Below are positions 1-9,200 of a stretch of DNA of 61,604 nt, one piece after another. The notes beneath the pieces were generated by a model, which saw only the letters and a program-made list of their open reading frames with translations, made no database searches and was not told where the DNA came from. Each line of letters begins with the position of its first letter. Position 1 is the stretch's first letter. Location of the stretch: contig CAMZAD010000005.1 in NCBI GenBank assembly GCA_947304155.1, positions 1 to 61,604 on the forward strand. The letters are read 5' to 3'. The translations under genes and the position numbers were made by a program. The stretch is from an uncultured Candidatus Saccharibacteria bacterium (GTDB taxonomy: Bacteria > Patescibacteriota > Saccharimonadia > Saccharimonadales > Saccharimonadaceae).

Positions 1-428
1 TCGCTGTCTTCAATGATTTCTTCATTAACACCAAGGACAATGGTTTTTGCGCCTTCGCCTTTTGCAGGAGCAGAAATAACAACTTTTCTAGCGCCAGCTT
101 CAATGTGTGCGCGAGCTTTAGCTGGGTCGGTAAAGAGACCAGTAGACTCAATTACAACATCAATGCCCATGTCTTTCCATGGCAATGCGGCTGGATCCTT
201 CTCTGATAAGACGCGAATTTTATTTCCGTCTACAATAAGATTTTCGTCATCAAACTTAACTTCGCGATCGTATGTGCCATAAGATGAATCATATTTCAAA
301 AGATGTGCAAGCGTTTTTGTATCTGTAAGATCGTTTACGGCAACAACTTCTACATCGCGACGTTCGAAAGCGATTTTGAATGCATTGCGACCAATGCGTC
401 CGAAACCGTTAATAGCAATTTTAACCAT
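1..428 (-). CDS. gap: Glyceraldehyde-3-phosphate dehydrogenase, N-terminal part (cut by window edge)
   Basis: Translated by eye from the minus strand; about 142 residues are visible and the frame runs off the left edge. It begins [17 protein letters not shown], the NAD-binding Rossmann start of GAPDH (GFGRIGR), followed by [18 protein letters not shown] and VIESTGLF, then KVVISAPAK; all are family landmarks. The catalytic Cys lies beyond the window. The enzyme oxidises glyceraldehyde-3-phosphate to 1,3-bisphosphoglycerate in glycolysis in the cytoplasm. The ATG at 426-428 is preceded by a good Shine-Dalgarno (TAGGAGGC) and by an extended -10 box at 455-460, so the start is well supported. Confidence 0.95.
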   Translation of the reverse strand, partial: MVKIAINGFGRIGRNAFKIAFERRDVEVVAVNDLTDTKTLAHLLKYDSSYGTYDREVKFDDENLIVDGNKIRVLSEKDPAALPWKDMGIDVVIESTGLFTDPAKARAHIEAGARKVVISAPAKGEGAKTIVLGVNEEIIEDS

Positions 429-454
429 TCTGCCTCCTAAATATACTTATGTTT

Positions 455-463
455 ATTATATCA
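455..463 (-). promoter_or_regulatory. gap promoter (extended -10)
   Basis: Minus-strand TGATATAAT is an extended -10 box. A TTGAAA-like -35 lies 15 bp upstream, a short spacer. The transcript start is followed by AAACATAAG, a string that recurs after several other -10 boxes here. Confidence 0.6.
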
Positions 464-509
464 CAGTTTTACAAGTTTCAAGCTCTATCTTTTATGGGAT
501 TCATAATGC

Positions 510-538
510 TTGCGTATTTTTTGATTTTATGATATAAT
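510..538 (+). promoter_or_regulatory. Promoter of the 598-1239 gene
   Basis: TTGCGT, 17 bp, then TATAAT in extended form (TTTTATGATATAAT). The predicted +1 is near 545. The element overlaps nothing coding and points at the orphan gene. Confidence 0.65.
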
Positions 539-547
539 TAACGGATG

Positions 548-570
548 GACTAGTCCGAATGGGACTGGTC
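548..570 (+). promoter_or_regulatory. 5'-end hairpin of the 598-1239 mRNA
   Basis: GACTAGTCC at 548-556 pairs with GGACTGGTC at 562-570 (nine pairs, one G-U) around a GAATG loop. The predicted transcript begins about three bases before the stem, so the mRNA would carry a hairpin at its extreme 5' end, a known way to slow decay. No T-run follows, so it is not a terminator. Confidence 0.5.
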
Positions 571-597
571 TAAAAAATTTTACAAGGGGGTGTCCTT

Positions 598-1239
598 ATG
601 ATGAAAGGATACAAATTTCGGGAACAATACATCGTTCCCACTGGGACAGTGGTAGACAAGGCAGTAAAGATTGCATTCGAAGATTTCTTTCCCGATTGCA
701 AGCCACAGAAGCTGAAGCGCGACACTATTGATGACGTAGTTGTAATCGTCAACGAAATCGTCGGTAGAGGCCTGGTTGATGACATTCAGCCGATTTGCGA
801 GGAACTTGAGATTGATTATTACGAGTTGCTCCGCAGATTAAATAAGGCTGGAATCAACACGTGTCCGAAGAAGAACAAGCGCTATTCAATTTCACCACAG
901 ACGTTCATTTATGTCTGTTGCATTGATGCATTGCGTAGCGGGATGTATCTTCGACGCGACCTGGTGAATACTGTTTGCAGGAGACTGGATGACTATTTAG
1001 TCTACCAGCACTATCCGACGACATTGAGAGATACTCAGGTATGGCTGATGTTGGTGAAGTATTTCGCCGACTGCGTAACCTTAAAGGAAGTGTTGCCAAT
1101 GAGGAAGTACCTCGAAGGAACAGACGTTTCTATCCATTCCTTCACGACATTCCTTAAGGAATCCTACCTAGATTGCCACGCGCATGTTATTGCCGGTGCA
1201 ATCTGCGAAAATCTCTTAAAAGAAGTTGGCATCGCCTGA
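598..1239 (+). CDS. Orphan protein, 213 aa
   Basis: Not recognised. It is a soluble, mixed-charge and probably helical protein with no signal peptide or membrane segment and several scattered Cys. A stretch near residues 45-85 (IVNEIVGRGLVDDIQPICEE, then LEIDYYELLRRLNKAG) looks like packed helices. The ATG at 598 follows AAGGGGG and directly precedes a second ATG at 601; either could start. It stands alone with its own promoter, 5' hairpin and terminator, convergent with rpsG. Similar isolated orphans with G-rich ribosome sites recur in the window (2444-3100, 21334-21933, 25020-26025, 28453-28836). I assign no function. Confidence 0.75.
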   Translation: MMKGYKFREQYIVPTGTVVDKAVKIAFEDFFPDCKPQKLKRDTIDDVVVIVNEIVGRGLVDDIQPICEELEIDYYELLRRLNKAGINTCPKKNKRYSISPQTFIYVCCIDALRSGMYLRRDLVNTVCRRLDDYLVYQHYPTTLRDTQVWLMLVKYFADCVTLKEVLPMRKYLEGTDVSIHSFTTFLKESYLDCHAHVIAGAICENLLKEVGIA

Positions 1240-1270
1240 ATCCATGTTCCACCCCTAGTACCACAAAAAT

Positions 1271-1300
1271 CCCTGCAGTTTTCGCTGCAGGGACTTTTTT
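1271..1300. terminator. Bidirectional terminator between the 598-1239 gene and rpsG
   Basis: CCCTGCAG and CTGCAGGG form an 8-bp stem with a 6-base loop. T-runs lie on both sides, so it can end both convergent transcripts. Confidence 0.85.
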
Positions 1301-1316
1301 ATGTTTTCTTGCTTGA

Positions 1317-1796
1317 TTAAGCGCGAGCAAAGTGTGCGAATGCACGGTTTGCTTCTGCCATACGGTGGCAGTCTTCCTTCTTCTTGAAGGCTGCGCCAGT
1401 TTCGTTGTAAGCGTCAACGATTTCACATTTCAAACGATCTGCATATGGCATACCTTTGCGTGCACGTGCAGATTGGACGAGCCATGAGAATGCGAAGTGC
1501 ATTTGGCGGTGTCCAGCGATTGGGAATGGAATTTGGTAGTTAGCACCACCAACACGGCGTGATTTAACTTCAAAATCTGGAGAAACGTTTGCGATAGCTT
1601 GTTCGAGAACTTCTACAGGGTTTTCTGAATTAAGTTCTTTAGCAGCTTTTTCGATTGCAGTGTAAACTGCGCGTTCTGCAGCTTGTTTCTTACCATCAAG
1701 CATAGACTTGTTGATAAGGCGTTGAACCATGATTGATTGATACTTACGATCTGGATTAACTTTTCTCTCTAATGAGGTAGTAGTTTTACGTGGCAT
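1317..1796 (-). CDS. rpsG: 30S ribosomal protein S7
   Basis: A 159-residue S7, the usual length. It starts [16 protein letters not shown] and carries VEVLEQAIANVSPDFEVKSR and the RRVGGANYQIP motif. The C-terminal helices end KKEDCHRMAEANRAFAHFA, the part that reaches the E site and tRNA. S7 nucleates assembly of the 30S head on the 3' domain of 16S rRNA. Its ATG shares one base with the rpsL stop codon, so translation of the two is probably coupled. In many bacteria S7 represses its own operon; here the only obvious candidate site is the structured leader upstream of rpsL. Confidence 0.98.
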   Translation of the reverse strand: MPRKTTTSLERKVNPDRKYQSIMVQRLINKSMLDGKKQAAERAVYTAIEKAAKELNSENPVEVLEQAIANVSPDFEVKSRRVGGANYQIPFPIAGHRQMHFAFSWLVQSARARKGMPYADRLKCEIVDAYNETGAAFKKKEDCHRMAEANRAFAHFARA

Positions 1797-2209
1797 TACT
1801 TACTCTCCTTCTTAGCACCGTACTTTGAACGGCCTTGTTTACGACCTTGGACACCTTGAAGATCAAGAGTACCACGGACAATGTGATAACGGACACCTGG
1901 AAGGTCTGGAACACGACCACCACGAACGAGCACAACTGCGTGCTCCTGGAGGTTGTGACCTTCACCACCGATGTATGCCCAAACTTCCTGACCGTTAGTC
2001 AAACGAACACGAGCGACTTTGCGGAGAGCTGAGTTTGGTTTCTTTGGAGTTTTAGTAGTAACTTTGATACAAACACCACGCTTCAAAGGAGCTGGTTGGT
2101 TGTAATACTTAGTTTTCAAAGTATTAACAATTGAGCCAAGTGCTGGTGCACCAGACTTTCTTACAGCCTTTTTGCGAGGCTTGCGAATCAACTGATTAAT
2201 AGTTGGCAT
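1796..2209 (-). CDS. rpsL: 30S ribosomal protein S12
   Basis: A 137-residue S12 with the decoding-centre signatures [20 protein letters not shown] and [12 protein letters not shown]. In the loop that E. coli has as [12 protein letters not shown], this protein reads [12 protein letters not shown]: the Lys at E. coli position 88 (87 in mature numbering), a classic streptomycin-resistance residue, is Pro. The codon is CCA and was read directly from the DNA. The Asp that is beta-methylthiolated in E. coli is kept. First gene of the rpsL-rpsG unit, with the ribosome site AGAGGAAA and a structured leader of about 130 nt. Confidence 0.98.
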   Translation of the reverse strand: MPTINQLIRKPRKKAVRKSGAPALGSIVNTLKTKYYNQPAPLKRGVCIKVTTKTPKKPNSALRKVARVRLTNGQEVWAYIGGEGHNLQEHAVVLVRGGRVPDLPGVRYHIVRGTLDLQGVQGRKQGRSKYGAKKESK

Positions 2210-2336
2210 TAAAATTTCCTCTTAAATTAACTTTTAGATGCGGCCGTTTCAGATTAAAACGTCCGCCCGTTCGACAGCTGGTAAGGCTATCTGTTGCTAG
2301 TTTTTGTACAGCAATAAAAACTAGCGAGAAACTCTT
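2210..2336 (-). promoter_or_regulatory. Structured 5' leader of rpsL-rpsG
   Basis: On the minus strand, GCTAGTTTTT and AAAAACTAGC (plus coordinates 2316-2325 and 2296-2305) form a perfect 10-bp stem with a 10-base loop. Nearer the gene, GCGG-A-CGTTT and AAACG-GC-CGC form a second hairpin. The leader has no T-run, so it is more likely a translational or stability element than a terminator. By analogy with other str operons it may be where S7 binds its own mRNA; that is inference. Confidence 0.5.
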
Positions 2337-2342
2337 GGGAGT

Positions 2343-2371
2343 ATTTTACCTCATTTCCCCTAAAAAATCAA
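2343..2371 (-). promoter_or_regulatory. rpsL-rpsG promoter
   Basis: Minus strand TTGATT at 2371-2366, a 17-bp spacer, then TAAAAT at 2348-2343. Predicted +1 is near 2336. Confidence 0.7.
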
Positions 2372-2382
2372 GAGTAAAAAAG

Positions 2383-2408
2383 GCCGGGCTTACGCTCGGT
2401 CTTTTTTG
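2383..2408. terminator. Terminator-like hairpin after the 2444-3100 gene
   Basis: AGGCCGGGC and GCTCGGTCT with a short loop, flanked by A- and T-runs. On the plus strand the stem is complete using G-U pairs. On the minus strand, where the gene that needs it lies, it has two A-C mismatches. Confidence 0.5.
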
Positions 2409-2443
2409 TAGAAAAGGGGGTGAATATGATTAGTCAAAATCAA

Positions 2444-3100
2444 CTAGTTATTTTGTGCCCGGTTAAGAAGCGTGAACGGAATGACTGTGCTGCCATGTCC
2501 GTTATCTGGAAAATCGTCTCCGTAGTCTTCGGCTTCCATGGTCTCGTCATCAAACGAGCCAATCTCGCCGGCTTCATCATCTGAGTCATCAAACTCCTCA
2601 TCGAAGCTGACGCAACCCGGATAGGGCTCGATATCTTCGGACTCATCTTCGCAGTAATATCTGCGATGATCGATATCCTCGATCTTGTTTTCCAGGTTCC
2701 TACCAAGTTCAAGGCAGAGCTCCTCGATCGACTTCTCGATGTCTGTGGTGACACGGTAACCCATACCGTAAATGACATCAACTAGTCTCCATGCTTCCTT
2801 GAGATTTTTCTCGCGGATTGCAGTTTGCAGATCAGCCATTTTCGCCATAGCACGACGAAGCTGGGCAATTTCACGAACACGGGATTCCGCTTTCTTGTGG
2901 TACTCCACGTAAAAATCGAACGTGCAGCTCTTCTTTACAAGCTTCAGTTCGGTTTGGAGCGCCGTAAGTTCGCCAATAATGCCGGCAAGCGTCTCCATAT
3001 CGATGTTCGTCAATGGAATCTTTTTGAGATGACGAGTTTGAAATGCCTTCTTCGCCCATCTCCCGGTGTACTTGATTTCTGAAAACAAATAATCTTTCAT
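2444..3100 (-). CDS. Orphan protein with coiled-coil-like middle and acidic tail, 218 aa
   Basis: Not recognised. Residues 1-30 are basic (MKDYLFSEIKYTGRWAKKAF). Residues 35-140 are helical with heptad-like spacing (LAGIIGELTALQTELKLVKK). Residues 145-205 are very acidic, with runs such as EDESEDIEP and DEEFDDSDDEAGE. There is no signal or membrane segment. The ATG follows AAGAAGGAGGG. It is a single-gene unit with one of the best promoters in the window (TTGACT-17-TATAAT). A basic head plus acidic tail suggests binding to nucleic acid or a basic protein, but that is only a guess. Confidence 0.75.
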   Translation of the reverse strand: MKDYLFSEIKYTGRWAKKAFQTRHLKKIPLTNIDMETLAGIIGELTALQTELKLVKKSCTFDFYVEYHKKAESRVREIAQLRRAMAKMADLQTAIREKNLKEAWRLVDVIYGMGYRVTTDIEKSIEELCLELGRNLENKIEDIDHRRYYCEDESEDIEPYPGCVSFDEEFDDSDDEAGEIGSFDDETMEAEDYGDDFPDNGHGSTVIPFTLLNRAQNN

Positions 3101-3163
3101 CTTTTCCCTCCTTCTTTTTCAAGGTACATTAGAACCCGTACCCACCCTTACGTTAACCCTTTT

Positions 3164-3192
3164 ATTATACTACATTTCTGTCAAAAAGTCAA
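3164..3192 (-). promoter_or_regulatory. Promoter of the 2444-3100 gene
   Basis: TTGACT, exactly 17 bp, TATAAT on the minus strand (plus coordinates 3192-3187 and 3169-3164). Confidence 0.8.
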
Positions 3193-3255
3193 TACTCTTA
3201 TGGTAAGGTCATCTCTATACAACATATAGTTTACCCCCTGTTACACGTGCCATCA

Positions 3256-3282
3256 AAAAATCCCCTGCCAGAGGGGATTTTT
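3256..3282. terminator. tig terminator
   Basis: ATCCCCT and AGGGGAT with a 5-base loop between A- and T-runs. A near copy, including the preceding GCATCAAAAA and an upstream CCCCTGTTA, sits after fusA at about 26123-26168. Confidence 0.85.
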
Positions 3283-3287
3283 CGTGT

Positions 3288-4568
3288 TTATTTACTGTTT
3301 ACTTCTACTAAGAAGTCCAAGGTTTTTTCAATCGTTAAGCGGTTCTTAATATCTTGGCGGACGTTTGGGTCCTTGAGATTTTTAAGAGCTTCTTTTGAGT
3401 TCTTGTAGATTTCTCTGAGTTCAGCAACTTTTGCGTCAACTACATCTTCATCAACGGTGATTTTCTCGTCGCGAGCGAGGACTTGGAGACAGAGAGAAGC
3501 CTTTACACGCATCTCTGCAACAGAGGTAGCGGTCTTTTCCCAGTCTTCACGGGTTTGGCCGGTTTGGGTAAGATAATCTTCAAATTTCAAACCTTGGCGA
3601 GCAGCGTTGGCAGAAATATCATTCTCAATCATCTTGAGTTGGTCTTTAACTAAGATTTCTGGAGCAGAGACCTTTGAAGCCTTAACAAGGGCGTTTACGA
3701 GGTCATCTTTATATTTCTCTGTAGTCTTAAGGTTGTTTTGAGCCTCAAGATTCTTCTTGATATCCTCTTTGAGCTCATCAACAGTCTTGAATGGACCACA
3801 TTTCTTAGCGAGTTCGTCGTTAAGTTCTGGTTTTACAATTTCATTAACTTGTTTCAATAAGACATTGAAATTAGTTTTCTTACCAGCGAGTTCTTCAGCG
3901 TGGTAGTCTTTAGGGAAAGTAAGCTCAAGATCAAAGCGGTCGCCAGATTCGTGACCAACGATTCCCTCTTCAAAGCCAGGGATAAATTGGCCAGAGCCGA
4001 GGCCGAGTTTAAAATCTTTTGCTGAGCCGCCCTTAAATTCGACGCCATCTTTTGAACCAACAAAGTCAATCACAACTTCGTCGCCCATTTCAGCTTTTTT
4101 CTTAGCAACTTTTTTCTCTGCATAAGAGGTGCGGATGTTTTCAATAACTTCGTCAACGTCTTTTGCGGCAACCTTAACGGTTTCCTTCTTGACGCCGAGT
4201 TTCTTGAAGTCGCCAAGCTTAATTTCTGGCAAAATGTCAGCAGTTGCAGTGTATTCTGCGGTTTCACCTGGGACAAACTTTGTTACTTCCACGTTTGGAA
4301 TTACAAGTGGAGCGCTCTTTGACTCTTCAAATGCTTTTGGAACAGAAGTTCTAACAGCGAGGTCAAGCGTAACAGATGCGAGATCATTAGGATTAATGTG
4401 TTTTTTAGCTACATCAAGTGGAGCTTTGCCTTTTCTAAAGCCTTCAACTTTCACTTCTTTTGCAAGACGAGCGGTAGCTTTTTCTTCAGCGATTTTAAGG
4501 TCTTCCTTCTCTAGAACAACCTTAATTTCAACCTTCGTATCAGATAATTTCTTAGTAGTACATTTCAT
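3288..4568 (-). CDS. tig: Trigger factor, ribosome-associated chaperone / peptidyl-prolyl isomerase
   Basis: A 426-residue protein when started at MKCTTKKLSD. The N-terminal domain has the ribosome-docking loop EGFRKGKAP (family GFRxGxxP). The FKBP-type isomerase domain (about residues 150-235) shows MGDEVVIDFVG and LGSGQFIPGFEEGIVGH. The helical C-terminal cradle follows. It binds nascent chains at the exit tunnel. An in-frame ATG twelve codons upstream is rejected because it overlaps the promoter. With the chosen ATG the -10 box (TATAAT, 4581-4576) ends seven bases before the start, so the mRNA is leaderless or has one base of leader; there is no Shine-Dalgarno. -35 TTGAAA lies at 17 bp spacing (4604-4599). 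Confidence 0.96.
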   Translation of the reverse strand: MKCTTKKLSDTKVEIKVVLEKEDLKIAEEKATARLAKEVKVEGFRKGKAPLDVAKKHINPNDLASVTLDLAVRTSVPKAFEESKSAPLVIPNVEVTKFVPGETAEYTATADILPEIKLGDFKKLGVKKETVKVAAKDVDEVIENIRTSYAEKKVAKKKAEMGDEVVIDFVGSKDGVEFKGGSAKDFKLGLGSGQFIPGFEEGIVGHESGDRFDLELTFPKDYHAEELAGKKTNFNVLLKQVNEIVKPELNDELAKKCGPFKTVDELKEDIKKNLEAQNNLKTTEKYKDDLVNALVKASKVSAPEILVKDQLKMIENDISANAARQGLKFEDYLTQTGQTREDWEKTATSVAEMRVKASLCLQVLARDEKITVDEDVVDAKVAELREIYKNSKEALKNLKDPNVRQDIKNRLTIEKTLDFLVEVNSK

Positions 4569-4575
4569 ATGCTTG

Positions 4576-4604
4576 ATTATAACAAAAAACTCCCCTGTTT
4601 TCAA
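4576..4604 (-). promoter_or_regulatory. tig promoter, leaderless type
   Basis: TTGAAA, 17 bp, TATAAT on the minus strand, then seven bases to the ATG. Confidence 0.75.
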
Positions 4605-4625
4605 ACATAACTACTAAAGTAAAAA

Positions 4626-6215
4626 CTATTTTACACCCTGATTTTCAGAAGTGCGCAAGTGTCTGACCACGTCTTCAAGATTTGCGCCAAGTTTGGTTTC
4701 TGGGTTCATGAATTTATTTGGGTCAAAGATTGACTTTACGCTATCGTAAAGCGCGCGCTCGCGAGTAGTGAGTTCAGAGGTAGAAATTAAGCCTTTAACG
4801 CGTCCTTCTGAGCGGCCACCAGTGAACGAACCGCCACTTTCACGCACGATTTTAGCAAAGTAGCGCAAGAATTGCATTGCACGTTTTCGGGCACTTATAT
4901 CAGAGAGGTCAAAGTTCGGACGAACTGAATAGACGCTTGTAGCATAAGAACCAAAGATTGGAAGCGGTTGTTCCAAAGCCTTTTCAATCATTTCGAGCTT
5001 CTGGACGAAGCTAACTAGGTTTTCACCACTAATCCAGAATTCATCAACGAGGCTGGTGCGTTCCATCGAATTCTCATCATTCAAATAACAATCAACAAGG
5101 GTGTAAATCTCTTTAAAGTCATCAGCATTGATATTGTTCTCAGCCGTAATTGAAAGTGCATTTGCGCCAATTCCGAGACACATCCTGACCTTCTTATTCA
5201 CAGCAAGCCAGCGGTCGTCAAACGATGCGAGCACGTAATAGCCCTTATCAATCAGCGGCTCGAGTAAGCCAATCGTCTTGCCATGTGAAGCGGCAACCTC
5301 AAAAATTCTGACATCGAACACATCAAGTGTGGCTGGGCCGAGGCTACTAACTTTCTTCATATATTCGTTAGCTTGCTCAAGATTTGAGAAGGCTGCAAGC
5401 ACGCGCTTTGACGGACGTGGAATCGCCTCAACTCGTAAAATTACCTCTGTAATCACGCCAAGTGTACCTTCAGCACCAAAGAAGAGCGGCATCAAATCAA
5501 AGACGTGCTGGTCTTTCTTCTTGACCTGAGCAATCATGCCATAACCCGCGCGACTACGGCGAGCTTGGTCAATATTCTCGACTACGTCTTTATTGTTATC
5601 AATCAGTTCATTAACTTCGCGGTAAATCTTACTTTCAAAAGTTTCGCCTTTTGTGACGTTTCTCATGCCGTGGTCAGTATAGCTAATCGTTTGGAAGAGG
5701 TCGCCATTAGACAAAACTACCTCAATCCGCTCTACAAAGTAGAAAATGCTACCATATTTTTTAGCATATGGGTCAGACGGGAAGGTGGAAATTAGCCCGC
5801 CGATTGTTTCTTTTGGATTAGCTTTAATTGGTAAACAAAGATTATAAGCTGCAAGAACGGCATTGAGTTTTTCAAGGGTGACACCGGCTTCTACGCGCAC
5901 CAAACGGTCATGTTCATCAACTTCCTGGACTTTATTCATCTTTTCCATTGAGATGACCATGCCTTCGCTAAGACATGCACCAGTCTTACTTGAGCCAGCA
6001 CCGCGAACAGCAACAGGGAGATTGAATTTCTTTTCAGCTACATCATTAGCAAAACGGAGCAAAAATTGAATGTCGTCAGCATCAGCAGGAAGCGCCACGA
6101 GTTTTGGCATCACTTCAATCACGCTATGGTCGCGCGAATACGCCTTCAAGATTGATGGGCGATCAAAAACCTGACCATCGATATGCTGATTCAGATATTT
6201 TGTGATTTTATTCAA
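4626..6215 (-). CDS. FAD-linked oxidase (GlcD / D-lactate dehydrogenase family)
   Basis: A 529-residue protein of the FAD-binding type-4 (PCMH) superfamily. Residues about 35-215 form the FAD domain: PKLVALPADADDIQFLLRFA, VRGAGSSKTGACL (pyrophosphate loop) and KANPKETIGGLIST. The C-terminal FAD-oxidase C domain includes PLFFGAEGTLGVITEVILR and ends FDPNKFMNPETKLG. This family oxidises 2-hydroxy acids such as D-lactate or glycolate; the substrate cannot be told from sequence. No membrane segment is seen. The start is TTG at 6215 (TTG AAT AAA) after AAAGGGTGG; no upstream in-frame ATG is available and the next ATG would delete the FAD domain. Confidence 0.88.
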   Translation of the reverse strand: MNKITKYLNQHIDGQVFDRPSILKAYSRDHSVIEVMPKLVALPADADDIQFLLRFANDVAEKKFNLPVAVRGAGSSKTGACLSEGMVISMEKMNKVQEVDEHDRLVRVEAGVTLEKLNAVLAAYNLCLPIKANPKETIGGLISTFPSDPYAKKYGSIFYFVERIEVVLSNGDLFQTISYTDHGMRNVTKGETFESKIYREVNELIDNNKDVVENIDQARRSRAGYGMIAQVKKKDQHVFDLMPLFFGAEGTLGVITEVILRVEAIPRPSKRVLAAFSNLEQANEYMKKVSSLGPATLDVFDVRIFEVAASHGKTIGLLEPLIDKGYYVLASFDDRWLAVNKKVRMCLGIGANALSITAENNINADDFKEIYTLVDCYLNDENSMERTSLVDEFWISGENLVSFVQKLEMIEKALEQPLPIFGSYATSVYSVRPNFDLSDISARKRAMQFLRYFAKIVRESGGSFTGGRSEGRVKGLISTSELTTRERALYDSVKSIFDPNKFMNPETKLGANLEDVVRHLRTSENQGVK

Positions 6216-6285
6216 TTTCCACCCTTTATTACTTATTTTAGTTTAACATAAGCAAATTAAAAATACTAGATTTTGGCGACGTTTT

Positions 6286-9200
6286 TTATTTCAAAACGAC
6301 TGCATTTTCGCCGACGACTTTCTTTAGTTCACTCTGTAATTCGGCGGACGCTTGGACTTTGAATGGCATTCTTAGAGGCTTTTTCCCGGTCTCATCTTTC
6401 AGGACCAGAATCACTTCCTGAACGCCGAGATTTTTGTCGCATAGTTGCTTAATTTTTGTCAAAATTTCAACGTTGTCTGGCTGCTCAACCAAGATGTAAA
6501 GTTTCTGTTTTCTCGGGTCGGTTGGCGGCGTGATACTGTGGTAAGATTCTTCTTCGGCTTGATGTTCATTCGGAAGAGCTTCTTTCTTTGGACTGACGCG
6601 TTCGGCCGAGGTTTTTGAACGACGACGTGGCACTGGTGCATCTTCAGGTTCTTTCAAATGTGTGCCGGTTGGCTCATAGTTTTCAAGTGTATCATCCGCA
6701 ATCACATAAACATCATCCGCAATAATCTTAATATCGGAAGTTGGGTTGCCGTCCTTGTCTTTAGCGTTGATACGGCCAGGGATTTTGACGATGTTATCAA
6801 CTACGAATTTACCACCATTTTCTTCAAAGAGTTTCGGAAAGACTAGAACTTCAGCGCTTGCGGTCTTACTTTCAATTGTCACAAACGCCATCTTAGTATT
6901 ACTCTTTGTGAGCAAGGTTTTAACGTTCGTAATAATACCACCAATAATCACCTTCTTGCCGTCATTTTCGGCGTTAATATAAGAGTATGGGTGGGTTTGC
7001 TCTTCAAAGTAAGTATCGTATTTATCAAGTGGGTGCGCCGAGAGATAAAGACCCATCAAATCGCGTTCCCAAAGCAAGCGTTCCTTGTCGCCAATCTTAG
7101 TTGGAGCTGGGACAATTTCTGGTTCTGGGATTTGCCCAACGTCACCCATCAAGCCAAAGAGGTCGGTCTGACCATTGGCGCTATCTTTTTGCATCTTTGA
7201 GCCATAAGCCTGGATTTGTTCAAGATTAAAGAGTAAATCCGAGCGATCGCCAAAGCGGTCAAAGGCACCGGTTTTAATTGCAGATTCCCAAGATTTCTTA
7301 TTGAATTTCGTAGAGTCAACACGTTTAGCGAAGTCACAAACTGACTTAAACGGACCGTTCTTCTCGCGTTCAGGAATTACCACCTCTTCAATCAAAGCCT
7401 TACCCATACCTTTAATCGCCGAGAGACCGAAGCGGATTGTATTTTCGCCACCCACGATAGCGAAGTCGGCATAAGACTGGTTAATATCTGGGCCAAGTAC
7501 TTTAATTCCCATGTTTTTACATTCGCTCATCTCAATTGCGAGACGGTCAGTTGAACGCATATCGGAAGTCATGAGTGCCGCCATGAAGGCATCTGGATAG
7601 TGAGCTTTAAGATAGGCCGTCCAATAAGCGATCAAGGCATAACACGCAGCGTGAGACTTATTGAAACAGTAGTTCGCGAAGTCGAGCAGCTGACCCCAGA
7701 AGGTTTCAGCAATCTCCTCGGTTGCACCACCAACCTCAACGGCACCTTTAATAAACTCTGGTTTCACCTTATTCATAAGGTCAACCTTCTTCTTACCCAC
7801 AGCCTTACGTAAAGTATCAGCCTGGCCTCCCGTGAAGCCACACCATTCCTTTGAAATCTGCATGAACTGCTCCTGATAAATCATGATGCCGTAGGTCGAC
7901 TTCAAAGAGTTCTCGAGGCCTGGATGAAGATAGGTGATTGGTTCTTCACCATGTTTACGACGAATGAAGCTATCAATAAACTGCATTGGACCTGGGCGAT
8001 AAAGCGCCACCATAGCGATAATATCCTCAAAGCTTGAGGCCTTCAGGTCTTTCAAATAGCGTTTCATTCCCGCAGATTCAAGCTGGAACACGCCAGTAGT
8101 CTGGGCTGATTGCAAAAGTTCATAGGCCTTCGGGTCATCAAGTGGCACCGAGTAGAGATCAAGGTCGTTTTTATACACCTTACGAATCATACGGAGAGCA
8201 TTGTTAATCACAGAAAGGTTCATGAGACCCAAAAAGTCCATCTTAAGAAGCCCTAGCTCCTCAACCTGAGTTGATGGGAATTGAGTTGCAAGCGGGCCCT
8301 TGGCCGAAACTTCAAGTGGTAGGAATTTCACAAGGTCGTCTGGCGCAATCACCACACCACAAGCGTGCACGCCGTGGCTTCTAATTGTCCCTTCAAGCTT
8401 AATTGCGAAATCAAGCACCTCTTTTGCGACTGGATTATGCTCGTATTCACGTTTCAAATCTGGTGCTTCTTTAATTGCGCGACTAAGTGGGACATGGTGG
8501 CCCATTTCCGGGTCTGGCACCATTTTAGCGAGACGGTCAGCATCGGCGTATGGTACTTCAAGTACGCGCGCCACATCGCGTACTGCCATCTTACCCATCA
8601 TCTTACCAAATGTACAAATGTTAGACACACGGCCTTTACCATATTTTCTCGTACAATACTCAATCACCTCGTCACGACGAGTATCCTGGATGTCGGTATC
8701 AATATCTGGCATGGAAATACGGTCTGGATTCAAGAAACGCTCAAAGAGAAGGTCATACTTCAAAGGATCAAGCTCTGTAATACGAAGAGCATAGGCTAGA
8801 ATAGCACCAGCCGCCGAACCACGACCTGGGCCATAGACAATACGCTGATTCTTACCCCAGTTAATGAAGTCCTGAACAATCAAGAAGTAACCGTTGTAAC
8901 CCATTTTATCCACGACGGAAAGTTCATAATCAATACGTTCAAGCACTTTTTCTGGCAAAATCGCACGACATTCTTCAACCGTCATTTTAGCGGCTTCTTC
9001 CTGAGTCTTGCCGCCATAGCGGAAGGCGAGGCCTTGGAAGACGAGTTTATCAAGGTAAGATTTTTCAGTTTCACCTTCTGGCACTTCATATTTTGGAATC
9101 AAAATACGGCCGAGCTCAAGTTTTGTTGTACAGCGGTCAGCAATCACGCGGGTATTTTTAACGGCTTCCGGAAAATCATCTTTCCAGCGGTCAATAATTT

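Noticed and set aside
2203-2433. Plus-strand 76-codon frame opposite the rpsL leader
   Set aside because: It covers the rpsL promoter and hairpins, has no ribosome site and no protein-like composition.
8300-8799. Two overlapping plus-strand frames within dnaE
   Set aside because: Both mirror the conserved polymerase core; the dnaE reading is certain.
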